64,000 bases of DNA from Conchocele bisecta (GCA_029237695.1 CM055272.1:32002791-32066790), one strand, 5' to 3'; positions 32,346-43,627 are shown, counted from the stretch's first letter. Program-made: numbers and translations. Notes: generated by a model from the letters alone, not told the origin.

Positions 32346-33500
32346 ATGTCTCACTTTCCAATATTATGGGGTGAAACAAAAAGTACACAATTAATAGAAA
32401 TGATGTACATGTAGTCAGTCTTAGACTTGGGTGTTCAAAAGCATATATATAATACACACAGCAATTTGGAATGTTGAAAATAAATCAAAACAAACATACA
32501 ACATGTACAAGCACAACAAGAAAGAAAGCACCAGATATGAGCCAGAACATGCAAAAAGGCAAAGTAGCCTCTGTTCAAATACACCCACATACAACCCAAG
32601 TTGCAAAAGGGTGCACCAAAAAGTCATAGGAGGAGACAAAGAAGTAAAACATGGAATTCACAGCATGGGTAGACTCAGATTATCCCACAAAACCATGCAG
32701 TTGACCAGAGTCTACTCTTATTTGCAGGGGTAAACTGTTTAGCCGAACAGTCTAGTCCCTGATGGGCCTGCACAACAGTGCAGGCTCATCAGGGACTAGA
32801 CTGGTCGGGAATGCCGAGAGTAATGATTCCACATGCATAGACTCATCTGGTAGGTAACTAACACATTTACAGTGCTCCAGTCATAAAGAAAAGCTTTCTG
32901 AGGAAGTTTCCATGAACTGTCATTCTTTAGGCAGACATGAGAACCAGTGTATCACACTTATATCGATTTATTTAGTCATCTGAAGGCAGGACATCAGACA
33001 ATCCACATTTTAAGGGTTAGACTACAGTCCTTTATCTATATTTTCCTTGGTGTTTTTCTTTACCAAATCTCATAAATAGTTAACCATGCAACACCCATTC
33101 CCCATGCTCATCTAGATCAGCATGCTAAATGGAGCACTGTAAACAGCCAATGAAATGCAAGGTAACAAAACGGGGAACAGAAACAAACTACCTGATTGGT
33201 TAGTGTCTGTCGCCGTGCTTGCAGAAGTTTCTGAGACTAGGATAATAAGAAATAAAATATTAGAAGCTAAAATTAACAGAATATAATATTATTATGGCCA
33301 AGTATGAAATAGATTTGCTTCCTTGACCAAATATGTAATGCAATAATAAAACAATTATCTCATGGTCATTATTTCATTTCATTTTGTACCATACTGAACA
33401 ATGCTTTATTTTTATGTATATCCTGCAATAATTTCAGAATAATTAATAACTATAATGGTTATGTACCGGTACATATATAACCATAGTATGATAATCATCA
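32346..33500. other. mostly unique intron sequence with one hairpin
   Basis: A 60-bp hairpin at 32,744-32,806 (CAGTCTAGTCCCTGATG … CATCAGGGACTAGACTG, core GCCTGCACAACAGTGCAGGC) resembles a family common in bivalves. Otherwise no gene is seen. A 45-nt splice-bounded open segment at 33,193-33,237 was rejected as an exon. Confidence 0.45.
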
Positions 33501-33501
33501 C

Positions 33502-33995
33502 CAGGGCTCCAGATAATGAATTAGTAATCGAGTATTTTCACTCCATCATTTCTGAAGCAGTTGGGTATTTCAAAATTTTAATTGGGTAAAATAAAATCAC
33601 ACTACTGTTTACACATCAACAGACAGCAATTATTGAATAGTTTGCTTCGAAATGAAAACATGTCTTGGCATTTCATTAGAATTGTCTCCTTGGAGACAAT
33701 TCTAATGAAATACCAAGATATGTAATTTCCAATAACCTCCGAAGGAAGCACATTTAAAGTTGAAATTAAATTTTGAAATACCCAATAAACAGAGTGACCT
33801 TGAAACAATGTGAACCAAGATATGTTTTCATGGAAAAATAAGAGAAATATGCTATATTTGTGGTCTGTTTATTACTTTCTGCAGCATGATAAAGGTACCA
33901 AAAAATTGTTATTGCTTTTTGATACTCGCTACTTTGTCTTCAATTGGGTTTTTGACAATTTTAATTGGGTATTTAAGCAAATACGCAGCTTATCT
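33502..33995 (+). mobile_element. hAT-1 MITE with internal insertion
   Basis: CAGGGCTCCAGATAATGAAT start and family hairpin. About 100 bp at 33,720-33,820 (TCCAATAACCTCCGAAGGAA…) derive from the palindrome seen at 35,840. The right end is lost after ACGCAGCTTATCT. Confidence 0.75.
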
Positions 33996-34374
33996 TCAGC
34001 AGCACTTCATCATGCACAGGTAAGGGCTTGTATATTAGAGCTTTTACATTCTACAATTTCTTTTCTGATATCAGAGCAGTTATGATACAGAACCAGGACC
34101 ATACATACATTCTTTATCCCAGTACAGAACAATTGTGTGTCAAGATTCATTCTGAGTATGATTGGTAGGAAAAATATGATTATGCCAGCAAGCACGCACA
34201 GCACGAATGACATAATGCAAGTGACATTATGATGTTATTACAGCAGAATACATTAAGATTCAAAATTTTAATGGAAATATTAAGTGATATTCTCAACATA
34301 TATGGAAAATGTAATACATATAAATACATAATTGTATTGCAGGATGTACATGAAAATAAACTCTATTGGTATAT

Positions 34375-34487
34375 ATAACACGACTTTCATATTCATTGCT
34401 AGGTCAGTGGAATAACACGACCTTCATATTCATTGCTAGGTCAGTGGAATAACACGACCTTCATATTCATTGCTAGGTCAGTGGAAG
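34375..34487. repeat. ~36-bp tandem repeat, 3 copies
   Basis: TAACACGACCTTCATATTCA … GCTAGGTCAGTGGAA repeats three times, nearly identical. Confidence 0.85.
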
Positions 34488-34586
34488 CAGGGTTATTTAA
34501 TAAATGGCCAAACTGAGCATTATATCGAGTGGATAAAAAAATAAACCAAATTCAAATTTTGAAAATAATAGGGCAGGTGCGTATTT

Positions 34587-34952
34587 TAGGATAATTCTAG
34601 CACAAAAATATTTACACAATTCCCTAACATTTGATTGGCCCGTAGCAAGTCTCTGTCCAAAATTGATATCCCAGTAAACTCCCACGCCAAACTACTTTCC
34701 GTAACCGTGAGGCGCAGTTAAAATAATTCTTAAGAAAACGGAAAATAAACACATTTTCTTGATGAATTTATTTCAAATGCTGGAATTATAAGGAATGAAT
34801 GGCCTTTTTGTTGAATTTATCGGGGATATAAACTTGGAAAAGTTGCGGGAATACTGGACGAGGCCTTCCGGCCTTCGTCCAGTATTCCCGCGACTTTTCC
34901 AAGTTTATACCCCGATAAATTCCACAAAAAGGCCATTCATTCCTTATAATGA
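34587..34952. repeat. TIR-2/Pal-1 copy 3, complete
   Basis: TIR-2 (ATAATTCTAGCAC … TGCTGGAATTAT) is followed by a complete Pal-1 with centre GGCCTTCCGGCC. The best reference copy. Confidence 0.85.
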
Positions 34953-35202
34953 ATACGGTAATATTAAATGTATTGAGTTGAAACTTTCAGATGTCAGAGA
35001 CAATATCATGAAGCGATCCGAGAAAATTAATGTACATTGAATTATGATGCGTAGTTTTTTAGATGTAGCAATTTGAAGTCGCTTTTTTTATTCACCCGAT
35101 ACATAATTATAGTATAGAAATTATGAAATCTACAAATTCACTAGATAAATAACAAATTAATGAGAAAAATACCGGCAGGCTTTTCCATGGTCATTATATT
35201 TT

Positions 35203-35422
35203 AACCCAGTTTATGCCGCATACCCATTCACAGGTACATGTATGTATCAACATTTACATTTTATTTTCTATTTTCTTCATTTCTCAACGAAAGTATATGT
35301 TGTTACCACTCATTGAACCGTCTCGATGAGACGAGACGGTTCAATGAGTGTTAACAACATATTTGATGAGAAAAAATATAAATATTTTTTTCTCCATGGA
35401 AAATAGTTTATCTTTGGGTTAA
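35203..35422. mobile_element. TTAA-5 foldback MITE, copy 1
   Basis: TTTTAACCCAGTTTATGCCG … CTTTGGGTTAAG. Hairpin GTTGTTACCACTCATTGAAC with GTCTCGATGAGACGAGAC core. Confidence 0.75.
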
Positions 35423-35481
35423 GAAGGTTTTCTTATAACCCATATGTAAACAGAAACAGACACTGGATTATGTTGTCATAT

Positions 35482-35693
35482 TAACCCTCACTACGCGGGA
35501 GACGAAAATTGTCCTCCGCTGTTTTTCCTTTTTGCATTAATTCTTAACAGAAAACCTGTTTTGGCAGCACATGAGAATCGTCTCCAGTGGAGACGATTCT
35601 CATGCGCTGTCAAAACATGTTTTTATCGAGAAATATTGAAAATAAAACATTTCCAGCAGACGACAAAATTTAATTCAGCGTAGTAAGGGTTAA
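35482..35693. mobile_element. TTAA-1 foldback MITE (35.5 kb)
   Basis: TTAACCCTCACTACGCGGGA … GCGTAGTAAGGGTTAA. Closest to the 21.8 kb copy, in inverted order, including the GAGAATCGTCTCC hairpin. Confidence 0.82.
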
Positions 35694-35834
35694 TAATAAT
35701 CAGCATTTATCAATACGGGAATTGGAAAATAGACGTATTTCAGAAATGCCTATCACCAGTAACAACAACCATCACAACTATTACCATCTACTATGTGCAT
35801 CTACATCTAAGAGAGAAAATTGCATTGGAAACTA

Positions 35835-35985
35835 AACTACATCTTGTTATAAAGTCACTCCTTTTATTAAATTTTCGACCATATGGTCGAAAATTTAATA
35901 AAAAGAGTGACTTTATAACAATGTGTATTAAATGTGCTTCACTTCGGAGGTTGTTGGAAATTACTAAACTACATCTGATGTGAAA
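35835..35985. repeat. foldback with GTCGAAAATTTAATAAA arms
   Basis: GTCACTCCTTTTATTAAATT … centre GACCATATGGTC … mirrored arm, outer AAACTACATC/TACTAAACTACATC. Partial copies are at 33,720 and 45,893. Confidence 0.75.
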
Positions 35986-36107
35986 TAATACAACAAAATA
36001 AAAATATTGACTGCCAGCTGAGAAAAGTGATCACTTCACAATATTTGCGACCATTGTAACCTGGATTATGCCGACCTTTGTTTGTAACCATAATACCGTA
36101 CTAGCCA

Positions 36108-36447
36108 GTAGCCAATTTCACCAACATTGCAAAGTATACCGCTACTTATCTTGCTAGTATACTTTGAGAGAGAAATGTTTTCAATTTAAGGATAAATTTA
36201 TTAATTTTTAAGGAAATAACATATTTTCTGACCAAATTATTATACGGAATTTATTACATTATCACAGCCATTTTGGCTGTGATAATGTCATAAATTCAGT
36301 ATAATACTTATGCATACTGTTAATCATCAAATATATACAGTTTTTAGTACTATATGAAATAATGCAATTCAGGAAAAATAAATGTTTACTCCCTCAAAGT
36401 ATACTTAGTTAGATAAGTATGCTTAGCAATTTTTGTGAAATCGGCTA
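36108..36447. mobile_element. GTAGCC-ended foldback MITE, copy 3
   Basis: CAGTAGCCAATTTCACCAAC … GTGAAATCGGCTATAG, with a small insert (GGAAATAACATATTTTCTGA) in the left arm. Confidence 0.8.
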
Positions 36448-36455
36448 TAGGCCTT

Positions 36456-36500
36456 GACAATCCACTTGTCCGCTCGTATTGGCAAGTGAATTGTCAATCC
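36456..36500. repeat. short hairpin
   Basis: TTGACAATCCACTTGTCC and mirrored GGCAAGTGAATTGTCAA. Confidence 0.6.
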
Positions 36501-36611
36501 GGAAGAGCGTTAATTTGAAGAGACAGTGTAGCATAAACATTAAAACATATAGGAATGTACGAGTTGAAATTCAATCTGAACAAGTTGAAAATTAAGAATT
36601 TGTTGACGCCT

Positions 36612-37950
36612 GATAACTATAAATATTTGGACACAATTTGTTTTGGAACTAGGGGTTTCCCAAAACAAGTTGCATCCAAATACATTGTTATTGTGATAGG
36701 GGCAACCATACTAAGCTGAATATTGGCACATTCGTTGTTGTGGGACACTATATACAGTGAAATCACGATGGCTCGAAATGCGATGGCTCGTAATGTCGGG
36801 CTCGCTCGAAATAGCATCGAGGTCCAGATAATTTTCGCTATATGTTTAATGTAATTTACATGCGATGGCTCAAAATGCAAGTCCTCGAAAAATGCGGACT
36901 CATTTCTCGCTATTTTGCTATATGATGACTCAAAAGTCGACATGTCAAGTTGGTGTTTGGCTAATTTTCACACCTCTGCGTCCGACTTATTACAATCAAA
37001 GGCCGAGCCCCGCTCTACCTGTCTATGAAATGTGGTTTATTTTCAAGTCCAGTTAATTGCCTGAAGTGGTGCAATTTGGTTGTTAACGTTGTTGAAAACG
37101 ATATATGGCGATTTATTAAATATTCTGGGCTTCGGCCACTCGGCATATTTAATAGAGTCTGTCGTAAGACATTGGTCGTTTTTCGTGGTAACTCACGGGT
37201 TATACTCGAGTAACCCGAGTATCACAGGAACAACCAGAGTCGTTGCTGAAATGTTCTTCCTCGACAACTATTCATGATGAATAATATAGTGAAATAGTAA
37301 AGCCATATCAAGTTGCAGGAGTCTGCAAGTTGATCAGCGTTTACACTGGTCACAAACTAAGTAAAGCATGTTTTGTTGCGTCGCAACATTTTACAATTCA
37401 TGACTGATGCCCAATTTTTTTACGGCGCCATATAACATCGTTTGAGCTGGGCCCATACTACTGTTTCGAGTGACTTCACAACCACCTGCGACATTAATTA
37501 TGTGCACCACTATTTATATTAAATACTGGAGCTTTTCTCCTTTGATAATAATTGAAATAAGGACAGTTTTGTAAATACATTTAAATACAGTTTATTTAAT
37601 TTCACATGATAACTTTAATCTGCGAATAAATACTATTATCATCTAAAACATGGATAAACTCTATTACGCTTCGTTATTTCCTAAATCCGACGGGTACAGT
37701 AGTCGACAAATAAATGTATACCAAAATCGCAAGATTTGATCACTCGAACAAAATATGCAGGCCTGTGGCATTTCAAGCCATCACGATTTCACTGTATTTA
37801 TTTGTGTTTCCCCGGAATAAATGTTGTCTGAATGTTTAGGGTCAATATTGTTGTACTGGTTTATCACAATAACAATGTATTTGGACAACAGTTGTTTTCG
37901 GGAAAACCCCAAAACAAATGGTGTCCAAATTTGTAGGGTTATTACAATAC
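36612..37950. mobile_element. nested pair: outer foldback and inner Tigger-like element
   Basis: The inner element (36,753-37,798) has TA-flanked TIRs CAGTGAAATCACGATGGCT and AGCCATCACGATTTCACTG and ATGGCTCGAAATGC-type subterminal repeats. It is about 1.05 kb with no transposase. The outer sequence carries TTTGGACACAATTTGTTTTGG and its mirror CCAAAACAAATGGTGTCCAAA, and lies on both sides of the insert. Confidence 0.7.
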
Positions 37951-37997
37951 ACTTATTGTCGCTAGCGAAAATAGGTCTGTGAATTACCTGTGACTGT

Positions 37998-38075
37998 AGA
38001 AATAGGGATTATGGCCAGTGACCAGTGTAGATCCGGACCAGATCAGAATCCACACTGCTCGCCATTCAGTCCCCA
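37998..38075. repeat. dispersed GACCAGTGTAG repeat
   Basis: TGACCAGTGTAGATCCGGAC … CTGCTCGCCATTCAGT is similar to 28,560-28,622, 43,168-43,200 and 53,772-53,835. A short SINE-like dispersed repeat close to the end of exon 2. Confidence 0.5.
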
Positions 38076-38258
38076 TTATGCTTCTAACAAAGAAAAAAGC
38101 TCCTTATCAGGCTGCAGGAGAGTGTTGGCCACACTACCATTAGTTCCATTTTCCCAGTTACACTTTAATGTGAAGAACCATTTAGATTACACTGACCGCA
38201 AATGTCAGAAGGTCACTTTTATACACTACCAGCCAAACTACGTTTGTACAATACGCAC

Positions 38259-39669
38259 CTTTGAGACACACGTGCTCCATCATGTGTTTTACGAGGGCTA
38301 TCACAGTCGTGTTACAGATGAGCAGGCTTCCGATCTGTGACTGGTACAGAGATCGCTGGTACAGCCAGCACAGCTCGTGGAATATCGTACACAAATTGGC
38401 ACCGAAGTGCTCCCAGTACATATCCATGTATCGCGAGATTAACTGAGACCGAATTGAGCCGTCGGCACTGTCGCCCCAGGAGACAGACTTCCGTAATGAA
38501 TCGTTGCGTGATAATACTGGCGTGTCTACGTTTCCTCGAGGCGGTTTCGCGGATGACATACTCTGCGAGAACTTTACACCTCTTCGTTGTTTCGGAGCAT
38601 TATCCTTTTTATGCAGCAGGTTTGTTGAATTGCACACAATGAGAAGGAAGTTTTCGGCAAATGTATGTTCGCGTTGCGCAACGTCGACAAGTGGAGACTC
38701 CATGTTGGATAGATCCGGCGCGCGTAAACTGCCGACTTTCAGTACAGCAGCACTCAGACTGGTCATGCTGCCTGTTGCGGTGTGATAGTCGGACGTCTCA
38801 CGATCGCGATGGTCTCCCGAGTGCGGGCGTGCATCTTCTGTCCAAACGTAATTGGGCAGTTTGCCAGAATAAAGGAGTCGTACAAATTCCTCATGTGTAG
38901 TGAAGAATCGATGTGTTTCTAATGCTGCGTATTTTGATCTTTCATTCGCCAGAACATTGAGCACGCGCGAAAATGGAATCGTCTTTATATGTTCGCCTAT
39001 GTTTGCTCTAGAATTTGTATATTCTGGCTTCAAATTAAACCCATGGCATGTTCTAAAACTAATTCCAGTATTTGAGGTAGAACTGCTGTTCAAACCACTA
39101 ATTACACTATTGAAATCCTCCAACCCTCGCGTAATGTTCCAGATCATTTCATGAGTCACACCCTCGATGTTACTGTGAGCGAACACCTGTAGCCCGACAA
39201 ATATAAGTCGCTCCAACCACCAAATAGCTTTGTCTCGTAACTGACAAAGAACCGTCTTCACGTAATCCAACTGGTAATACAACGAACCTAGTATCGGTTG
39301 TAACCATCGATTCGTGTGTAGTTTCTGCTTAATACAATTCCAGTGGCCATTCTGCGTGCGTAGGTCCTCACACAGAGCGTTCAAACAACACAGTTTGCTA
39401 ATTGGTACTTCCTGTATACAATCATGTGTGATGGCATACAATGTCCGATACTCCGCTACAACCAAAGTTTCCAGATCTTTGATGAAGGTCGCCGCAGTTT
39501 TGATTCGATAGAGGCAATCCCTGAGAAGTTCCACTCGATATCTCTCCTCCATGATCAGTCGTAGATGGAGGTATTTCTTCCCCATGTGTGTCGCATGTCG
39601 ACAGTGAACGAACGATATACTGCCATGCTCTGGCTGTCGCTTGGCAATATGGCTGCCAGGGTTTAAAAC
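38259..39669 (-). CDS. CCDC142: CCDC142 exon 2 (residues 63-532)
   Basis: This is by far the longest open frame in the window (470 codons plus 1 nt). Acceptor is GAATTTTGTAG|GTT and donor CTCAAAG|GTGCGT (phase 1). It carries the N-terminal half of the family region: a helical basic stretch (MEERYRVELLRDCLYRIK) resembling the early coiled segment of vertebrate CCDC142; the IPFSRVLNVLANER motif matching the family's RVL..L..ER; a Ser/Asp/Arg-rich, probably disordered linker; then SRYMDMYWEHFGANLCTIF, matching a Trp-rich YW..LW segment in the vertebrate protein. There is no membrane segment or signal peptide. Codon use and the absence of stops over 1.4 kb make it unmistakably coding. The ATG at 39,585 is internal, because the frame continues upstream to the acceptor. 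Confidence 0.88.
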
Positions 39670-40082
39670 CTACAAAATTCAAACAAGGTAAAGGTTAAAT
39701 TTTGTCACAAAATAAAAAATAATTTCGAGATCATTTTAGTCAAAAATGGTGTCAGAATGCATAATTGCATGTTTTGGTAATTTTGAAGGCCATCTGTAAG
39801 ACACGAGAATGTTTCATCAGCTAAAATTGCCCCAAGACTGAAGAACTGCACCATTCAGTAAACTGTTCCCAGAGAGTGAACCAGGCAATGTAAACCAACA
39901 ATCATTAATAACAAGCAGGCTTAATGACATTGCGACTACCACAAGAAACATGAATATTTGTGTTGTTAGTATCGGGTTGCATAGGGTAAACTAGGCTGGT
40001 CACATGTAGTAGTGGCTAATAGCCACTGATTGTTTTAACCACACCCTATACAATACTAGAAACAGAGATATTTATTTATACC

Positions 40083-40376
40083 ACAATAATTCCAGCACAA
40101 AAATATTTACACAATTCCCTAACATTTGATTGGTCTCTGTCCAAAATTTATATCCCAGTAAACTCCCACGCCAAACTACTTTCCGTAAGCGCAGTTAAAA
40201 TAATTCTTAAGAAAACGGAAAATAAACATATTTTCTTGATGAATTTATTTAAAATGCTGGAATTATAAGAAATGAATGGCCTTTTTGTGGAATTTATCGG
40301 GGATATAAACTTGGAAAAGTCGCGGGAATACTGGACGAGGCCTTCCGGCCTTCGTCCAGTATTCCCGCGACTTTTT
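40083..40376. repeat. TIR-2/Pal-1 copy 4
   Basis: In intron 1: ATAATTCCAGCACAAAAATA … then Pal-1, truncated after CGCGACTTTTT. Confidence 0.8.
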
Positions 40377-40439
40377 TGCATTTATGCAGCCCACCTCATT
40401 ATGCTACATCGAGCAATGGTTTATTTTTATCCTATTGGT

Positions 40440-40803
40440 TATTATAGGAATGAATGGCCTTTTTGTGGAATTTATCGGGGTATAAACTTGGGAAAAGTCG
40501 CGGGAATACTGGACGAAGGCCGGAAGGCCTCGTCCAGTATTCCCGCAACTTTTCAATGTTTATATCCCCAATAAATTCCACAAAAAGGCCATTCATTCCT
40601 TATAATTCCAGCATTTGAAATAAATTCATCAAGAAAACGTGTTTATTTTCCGTTTTCTTAAGAATTATTTTAACTGCGCCTCACGGTTACAGAAAGTAGT
40701 TCGGCGTGGGAGTTTACTGGGATATAAATTTTGGACAGAGACTTGCTACGGACCAATCAAATGTTAGGGAATTGTGTAAATATTTTTGTGCTGGAATTAT
40801 AAC
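40440..40803. repeat. Pal-1/TIR-2 copy 5
   Basis: A complete pair in the opposite order to copy 4, only 65 bp away, so the two copies can pair with each other as well as internally. Confidence 0.82.
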
Positions 40804-41445
40804 TAAAGTAACCTAATATAAACTGGAAGTAACCTAATTAAACCTAAAGTGCCGTTTTTGCCGTTATTTTGTTGTCTCTAAAACTCACCCTAATATGCTA
40901 TCTACGGCTAAACCGAATATATTTTATATTCGACGACAAGAACCATGTTTGTCACAGCGCAGATAAATTTCTCACGTTTTGATTGGTCAGCTTGACGGGT
41001 AATATGAGCCCATATTACCTGTCAGGCCCGTCAAATAAAAAATGGCGGCGGGTCGAGGCTAAAATGGCGGCGGGTCGAGGCTGAGTCGAAAACAAAACAT
41101 TTTGGAAAACACCTCCGAAACATAGTCATAGGGATTTGTAATGATCTAACTAAGAAAACAAAAATTGCCAAGTTATTAACGAATTTCGACTCGTTTATGT
41201 CTGGATGACGTCATGTAATATTTGTAACGTCATGACGGATGTCGTGCCATTTGGCGCCATATTTATATGATATTAAACATGCACCAATACACTTATAAAA
41301 CTAAATTTTGGAGAAATAAACAGAATCTACGGTATGAATATGGTGTCATTGCCGTCTGAAACTATATTCCCCTCGGCTGCGCCTCGGGTGAATATAGATT
41401 CAGACGAGCAATATGACACCTTATTGACTGCATAGAATAAAAATA
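40804..41445. repeat. intronic stretch with two palindromes and a 21-bp duplication
   Basis: Hairpin TGACGGGTAATATGAGCCCA and mirror (40,992-41,033). AAAATGGCGGCGGGTCGAGG is directly duplicated (41,038-41,082). A palindrome at 41,338-41,432 has arms GGTGTCATTGCCGTCTGAA and inner CTATATTCCCCTCGG. No gene seen. Confidence 0.6.
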
Positions 41446-41493
41446 ACAAAATTTACTTGGTATCAGGTTGCGTGTGGTAAACCAAAACACCAG

Positions 41494-41736
41494 GGGGCCG
41501 TTTCACTAAACTTCGTACGACTAAAATGTTCATAAGTGGAAAATTATGATAGTCTGTAAATTTCACATTAACAACGTTTTCTTGTAAACAATTATTGGAT
41601 TTACATTTATTGAGCATAAGGCTGCATATGCAGCCTATGCTCAATAAATGTAAATCCATCAATTGATATTTCCAGACGATCCTAAATATGCACTTACGAA
41701 CATTTTAGTCCAAGAAGTTTAGTGAAACGGCCCCCA
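41494..41736. mobile_element. CWG-1 MITE, copy 3
   Basis: Complete palindrome, centre CATAAGGCTGCATATGCAGC, flanked by CAG on both sides. It sits in intron 1 inside a diverged GATACTAGAAAC-type repeat. Confidence 0.82.
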
Positions 41737-42106
41737 GTTGTCTTTGCATAGGATTTGTATGTGAACAGTTTTAATCACACCCTATGCAGCAAGCTGATAC
41801 TAGAAACACAATGTGCATTTCTAGTATCAGGCTGTGATAGCGAGTTGTTGCAATGTCAAAAAGCCTATCTAATAATTGGCTGAAACATAAAATCAATCAT
41901 TATTTTGTTCCCTTTATCTTACATTTCTCCACGGGTAATATTTACATACCAGTGGACCTAAGTCACGACGTTACTGACCAGCATATCATCTGCCAGAGAC
42001 CAGTATAGAGGCCAGTATAGAGGAGACAATTAAATGTGGTCAGTGGAAGAAGGGGGCTAAGTCCCATAAGGACTTACCCCCCTTATGGACCCCGTCAATT
42101 ATTTAC

Positions 42107-42349
42107 CTGGAAAGCCCGACGTAGACATTTCACGGCCTCTTCGCCGTCATTTTCGTTCATCACCTCCCGCGCCTGAATGATTTCATCGTGTCCCGACAGC
42201 AACCCGAACGTAGTTATGTCGAACGCATTCCCCTGCTGAGAGCCGAACAACTCTGCCTGGCCTTGCAAGCGGGGCAACTCTGACAAATTCATGGTGGTTG
42301 TCACTTCATCTTTGGTATGGACCGAGGTGTTTGGTTGTTGTTGTTATGT
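42107..42349 (-). CDS. CCDC142: CCDC142 exon 1 (5'UTR end plus residues 1-62)
   Basis: Coding starts at the ATG at 42,292 and runs to 42,107, ending in CAG|GTAAAT (phase 0). The protein begins MNLSELPRLQGQAELF. An in-frame TAA lies upstream, just inside a good acceptor (ATCTTTTCAG, exon edge at 42,349). This makes the 42,292 ATG the first usable start and implies a further 5'UTR exon upstream. The peptide is polar and probably helical, with an acidic run (NENDGEEAV) before a basic KCLRRAFQ. It has no signal peptide or membrane segment. The last residues join directly to VLNPGSH of exon 2. The N-terminus is the least conserved part of the family, so assignment rests on frame continuity. Confidence 0.72.
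42301..42309 (-). promoter_or_regulatory. minimal upstream ORF (Met-Lys-stop)
   Basis: ATG AAG TGA lies in the 5'UTR part of exon 1 and ends 8 nt before the main ATG. Such a short uORF so close to the start could reduce initiation at the main ATG. Its presence is seen in the sequence; any effect is inference. Confidence 0.4.
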
Positions 42350-42902
42350 CTGAAAAGATAATGGAAAATGCCATTACACATTATTGGGATAGCGCGCATA
42401 CCGTGACAAGTCTATTCTGGTCATGTAATACATATAACATAGTGCCCCCATAACTGATTGTACAGATATATGCGAGTTTCCAGCCATTCTCTACTTTTTT
42501 TCTGAATATAAAAATCAGGAATACACTTTAACTGTTATTAATTTTAATTTTTATTGAGAAATAAGGCAAGATATAAAAGCAACAGCAGACGACAATTGTT
42601 GTGAGTAGCGGTCTAAGGGTTAATTGTGCTCCCTGATACAGTAACAGCAGAAACACATTAAAGACATTACCAAATTATCTCCCCTGTTTATCACAGTCTA
42701 TGATCGTATACAGTAGAATAAAACACTAACCACTTGCATCTTCTTCAAATGAAATGGTGTGATTATTATTAGTTGATATAGATCAGTTGCAGTAAAAAAC
42801 GAAAACAATCCTTTTATAAGTATCTGAGACATCATTACATCTGAGACATAGTGCCTTTAGAAATCCAAATACTTGATCATTGGTAACTAAGGTACATGTA
42901 GT
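42350..42902. other. upstream region with a TTAA-1 half element
   Basis: Bases 42,540-42,622 carry the right arm of TTAA-1 (TATTGAGAAATAAGGCAAGA … GTCTAAGGGTTAA). The remainder is unique. The 5'UTR acceptor at 42,350-42,351 implies an untranslated exon further right; I could not place it. Confidence 0.5.
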
Positions 42903-43117
42903 TAACCATTAGAATGCGGGAACCGAAAATAGTCGTCTGCTGATAATTCATATTTTGTCTTTTCTCTCAGTAAAAACATGGTTTGGCAGCATTTTAGAAT
43001 CATTTCCATTGGAAATGATTCTAAAGTGCTGCCAAACCAAGTTTTTGATGAGAAAAATTGAAAAAAATAAAAAATATTCAGCAGACGACACAAATTAATT
43101 CAGTATTGTAAGGGTTA
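42903..43117. mobile_element. TTAA-1 foldback MITE (43.0 kb)
   Basis: TTAACCATTAGAATGCGGGA … TTGTAAGGGTTAA, hairpin ATCATTTCCATTGGAAATGA. Confidence 0.8.
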
Positions 43118-43262
43118 ATGAAGTATGTGGCTGTCATTGGAGAAATGGGCATATACATATAGCATTTGTGACCAGTGTAGTCCCAGATCTGTCATGCCAA
43201 AAAATTGGCATAGATCCTTAATATCAGACTACAACGACAAGAGTGTCTAGAAGTTAACCAGT

Positions 43263-43627
43263 CACAAATCTAATGAGCACTGATCTACGGAGCCCCGCAG
43301 GGGACGTAGAATTCTTTTTTTTATTAATTCGTTCCCATGTTCCCTCAATTTAACAATTTGTTCCCTCAATTTAACAATTCGTTCCCACTAATTAACAATT
43401 TGTTCCCTCAATTTAACAATTTGTTCCCTCAATTTAACAATTCGTTCCCACGGGAAGAACTTGACAATTCGAGGGAACAAATTGTTAAATTGAGGGAACA
43501 AATTGCCATTTTGTGGCAACAAATTGTTATATTGTGGGAACGAATTGTTAAATTGAGGAAACAAATTGTTATTTCGTGGCAACAAATTAATTTAAAAAAA
43601 AATCCATGTCCCCTGCGGGGTCTGTAC
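43263..43627. mobile_element. TIR element made of ~17-bp unit repeats
   Basis: Ends TACGGAGCCCCGCAGGGGAC and mirror GTCCCCTGCGGGGTCTGTA, flanked by CTGATC on both sides. The interior is an inverted array of GTTCCCTCAATTTAACAATT-like units: about six forward, then about seven reversed. Each terminal repeat itself contains the palindrome CCCCGCAGGGG. Confidence 0.78.

Larger units (their letters stand above)
219..42349 (-). other. CCDC142: CCDC142 gene span (partial, 7 exons, runs off left edge)
   Basis: Seven exons share one reading frame. Junction phases match at every step: 0 (E1/E2), 1 (E2/E3), 1 (E3/E4), 1 (E4/E5), 0 (E5/E6), 0 (E6/E7), then an open phase 1 at the left end. Intron lengths are about 2.4, 32.0, 2.0, 0.9, 1.2 and 1.2 kb. 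The 773 codons match vertebrate CCDC142 in collinear order as I remember that protein: an RVL..L..ER motif, WD...C.AL, FLL..Q.DL and a terminal FS..C....MP.G..WR. The vertebrate protein extends well past the last motif, so more exons should lie left of base 1. CCDC142 has a family domain of unknown function, and no catalytic residues are apparent. Unlike the compact mammalian gene, this one is swollen by repeats. Confidence 0.83.

Noticed and set aside
33193..33237. 45-nt open segment with acceptor-like TTATCCTAG and donor-like CAG|GTAGTT, considered as an extra CCDC142 exon.
   Set aside because: Its phase does not connect exon 2 to exon 3, which join directly in phase 1. The vertebrate protein as I recall it has nothing between them.
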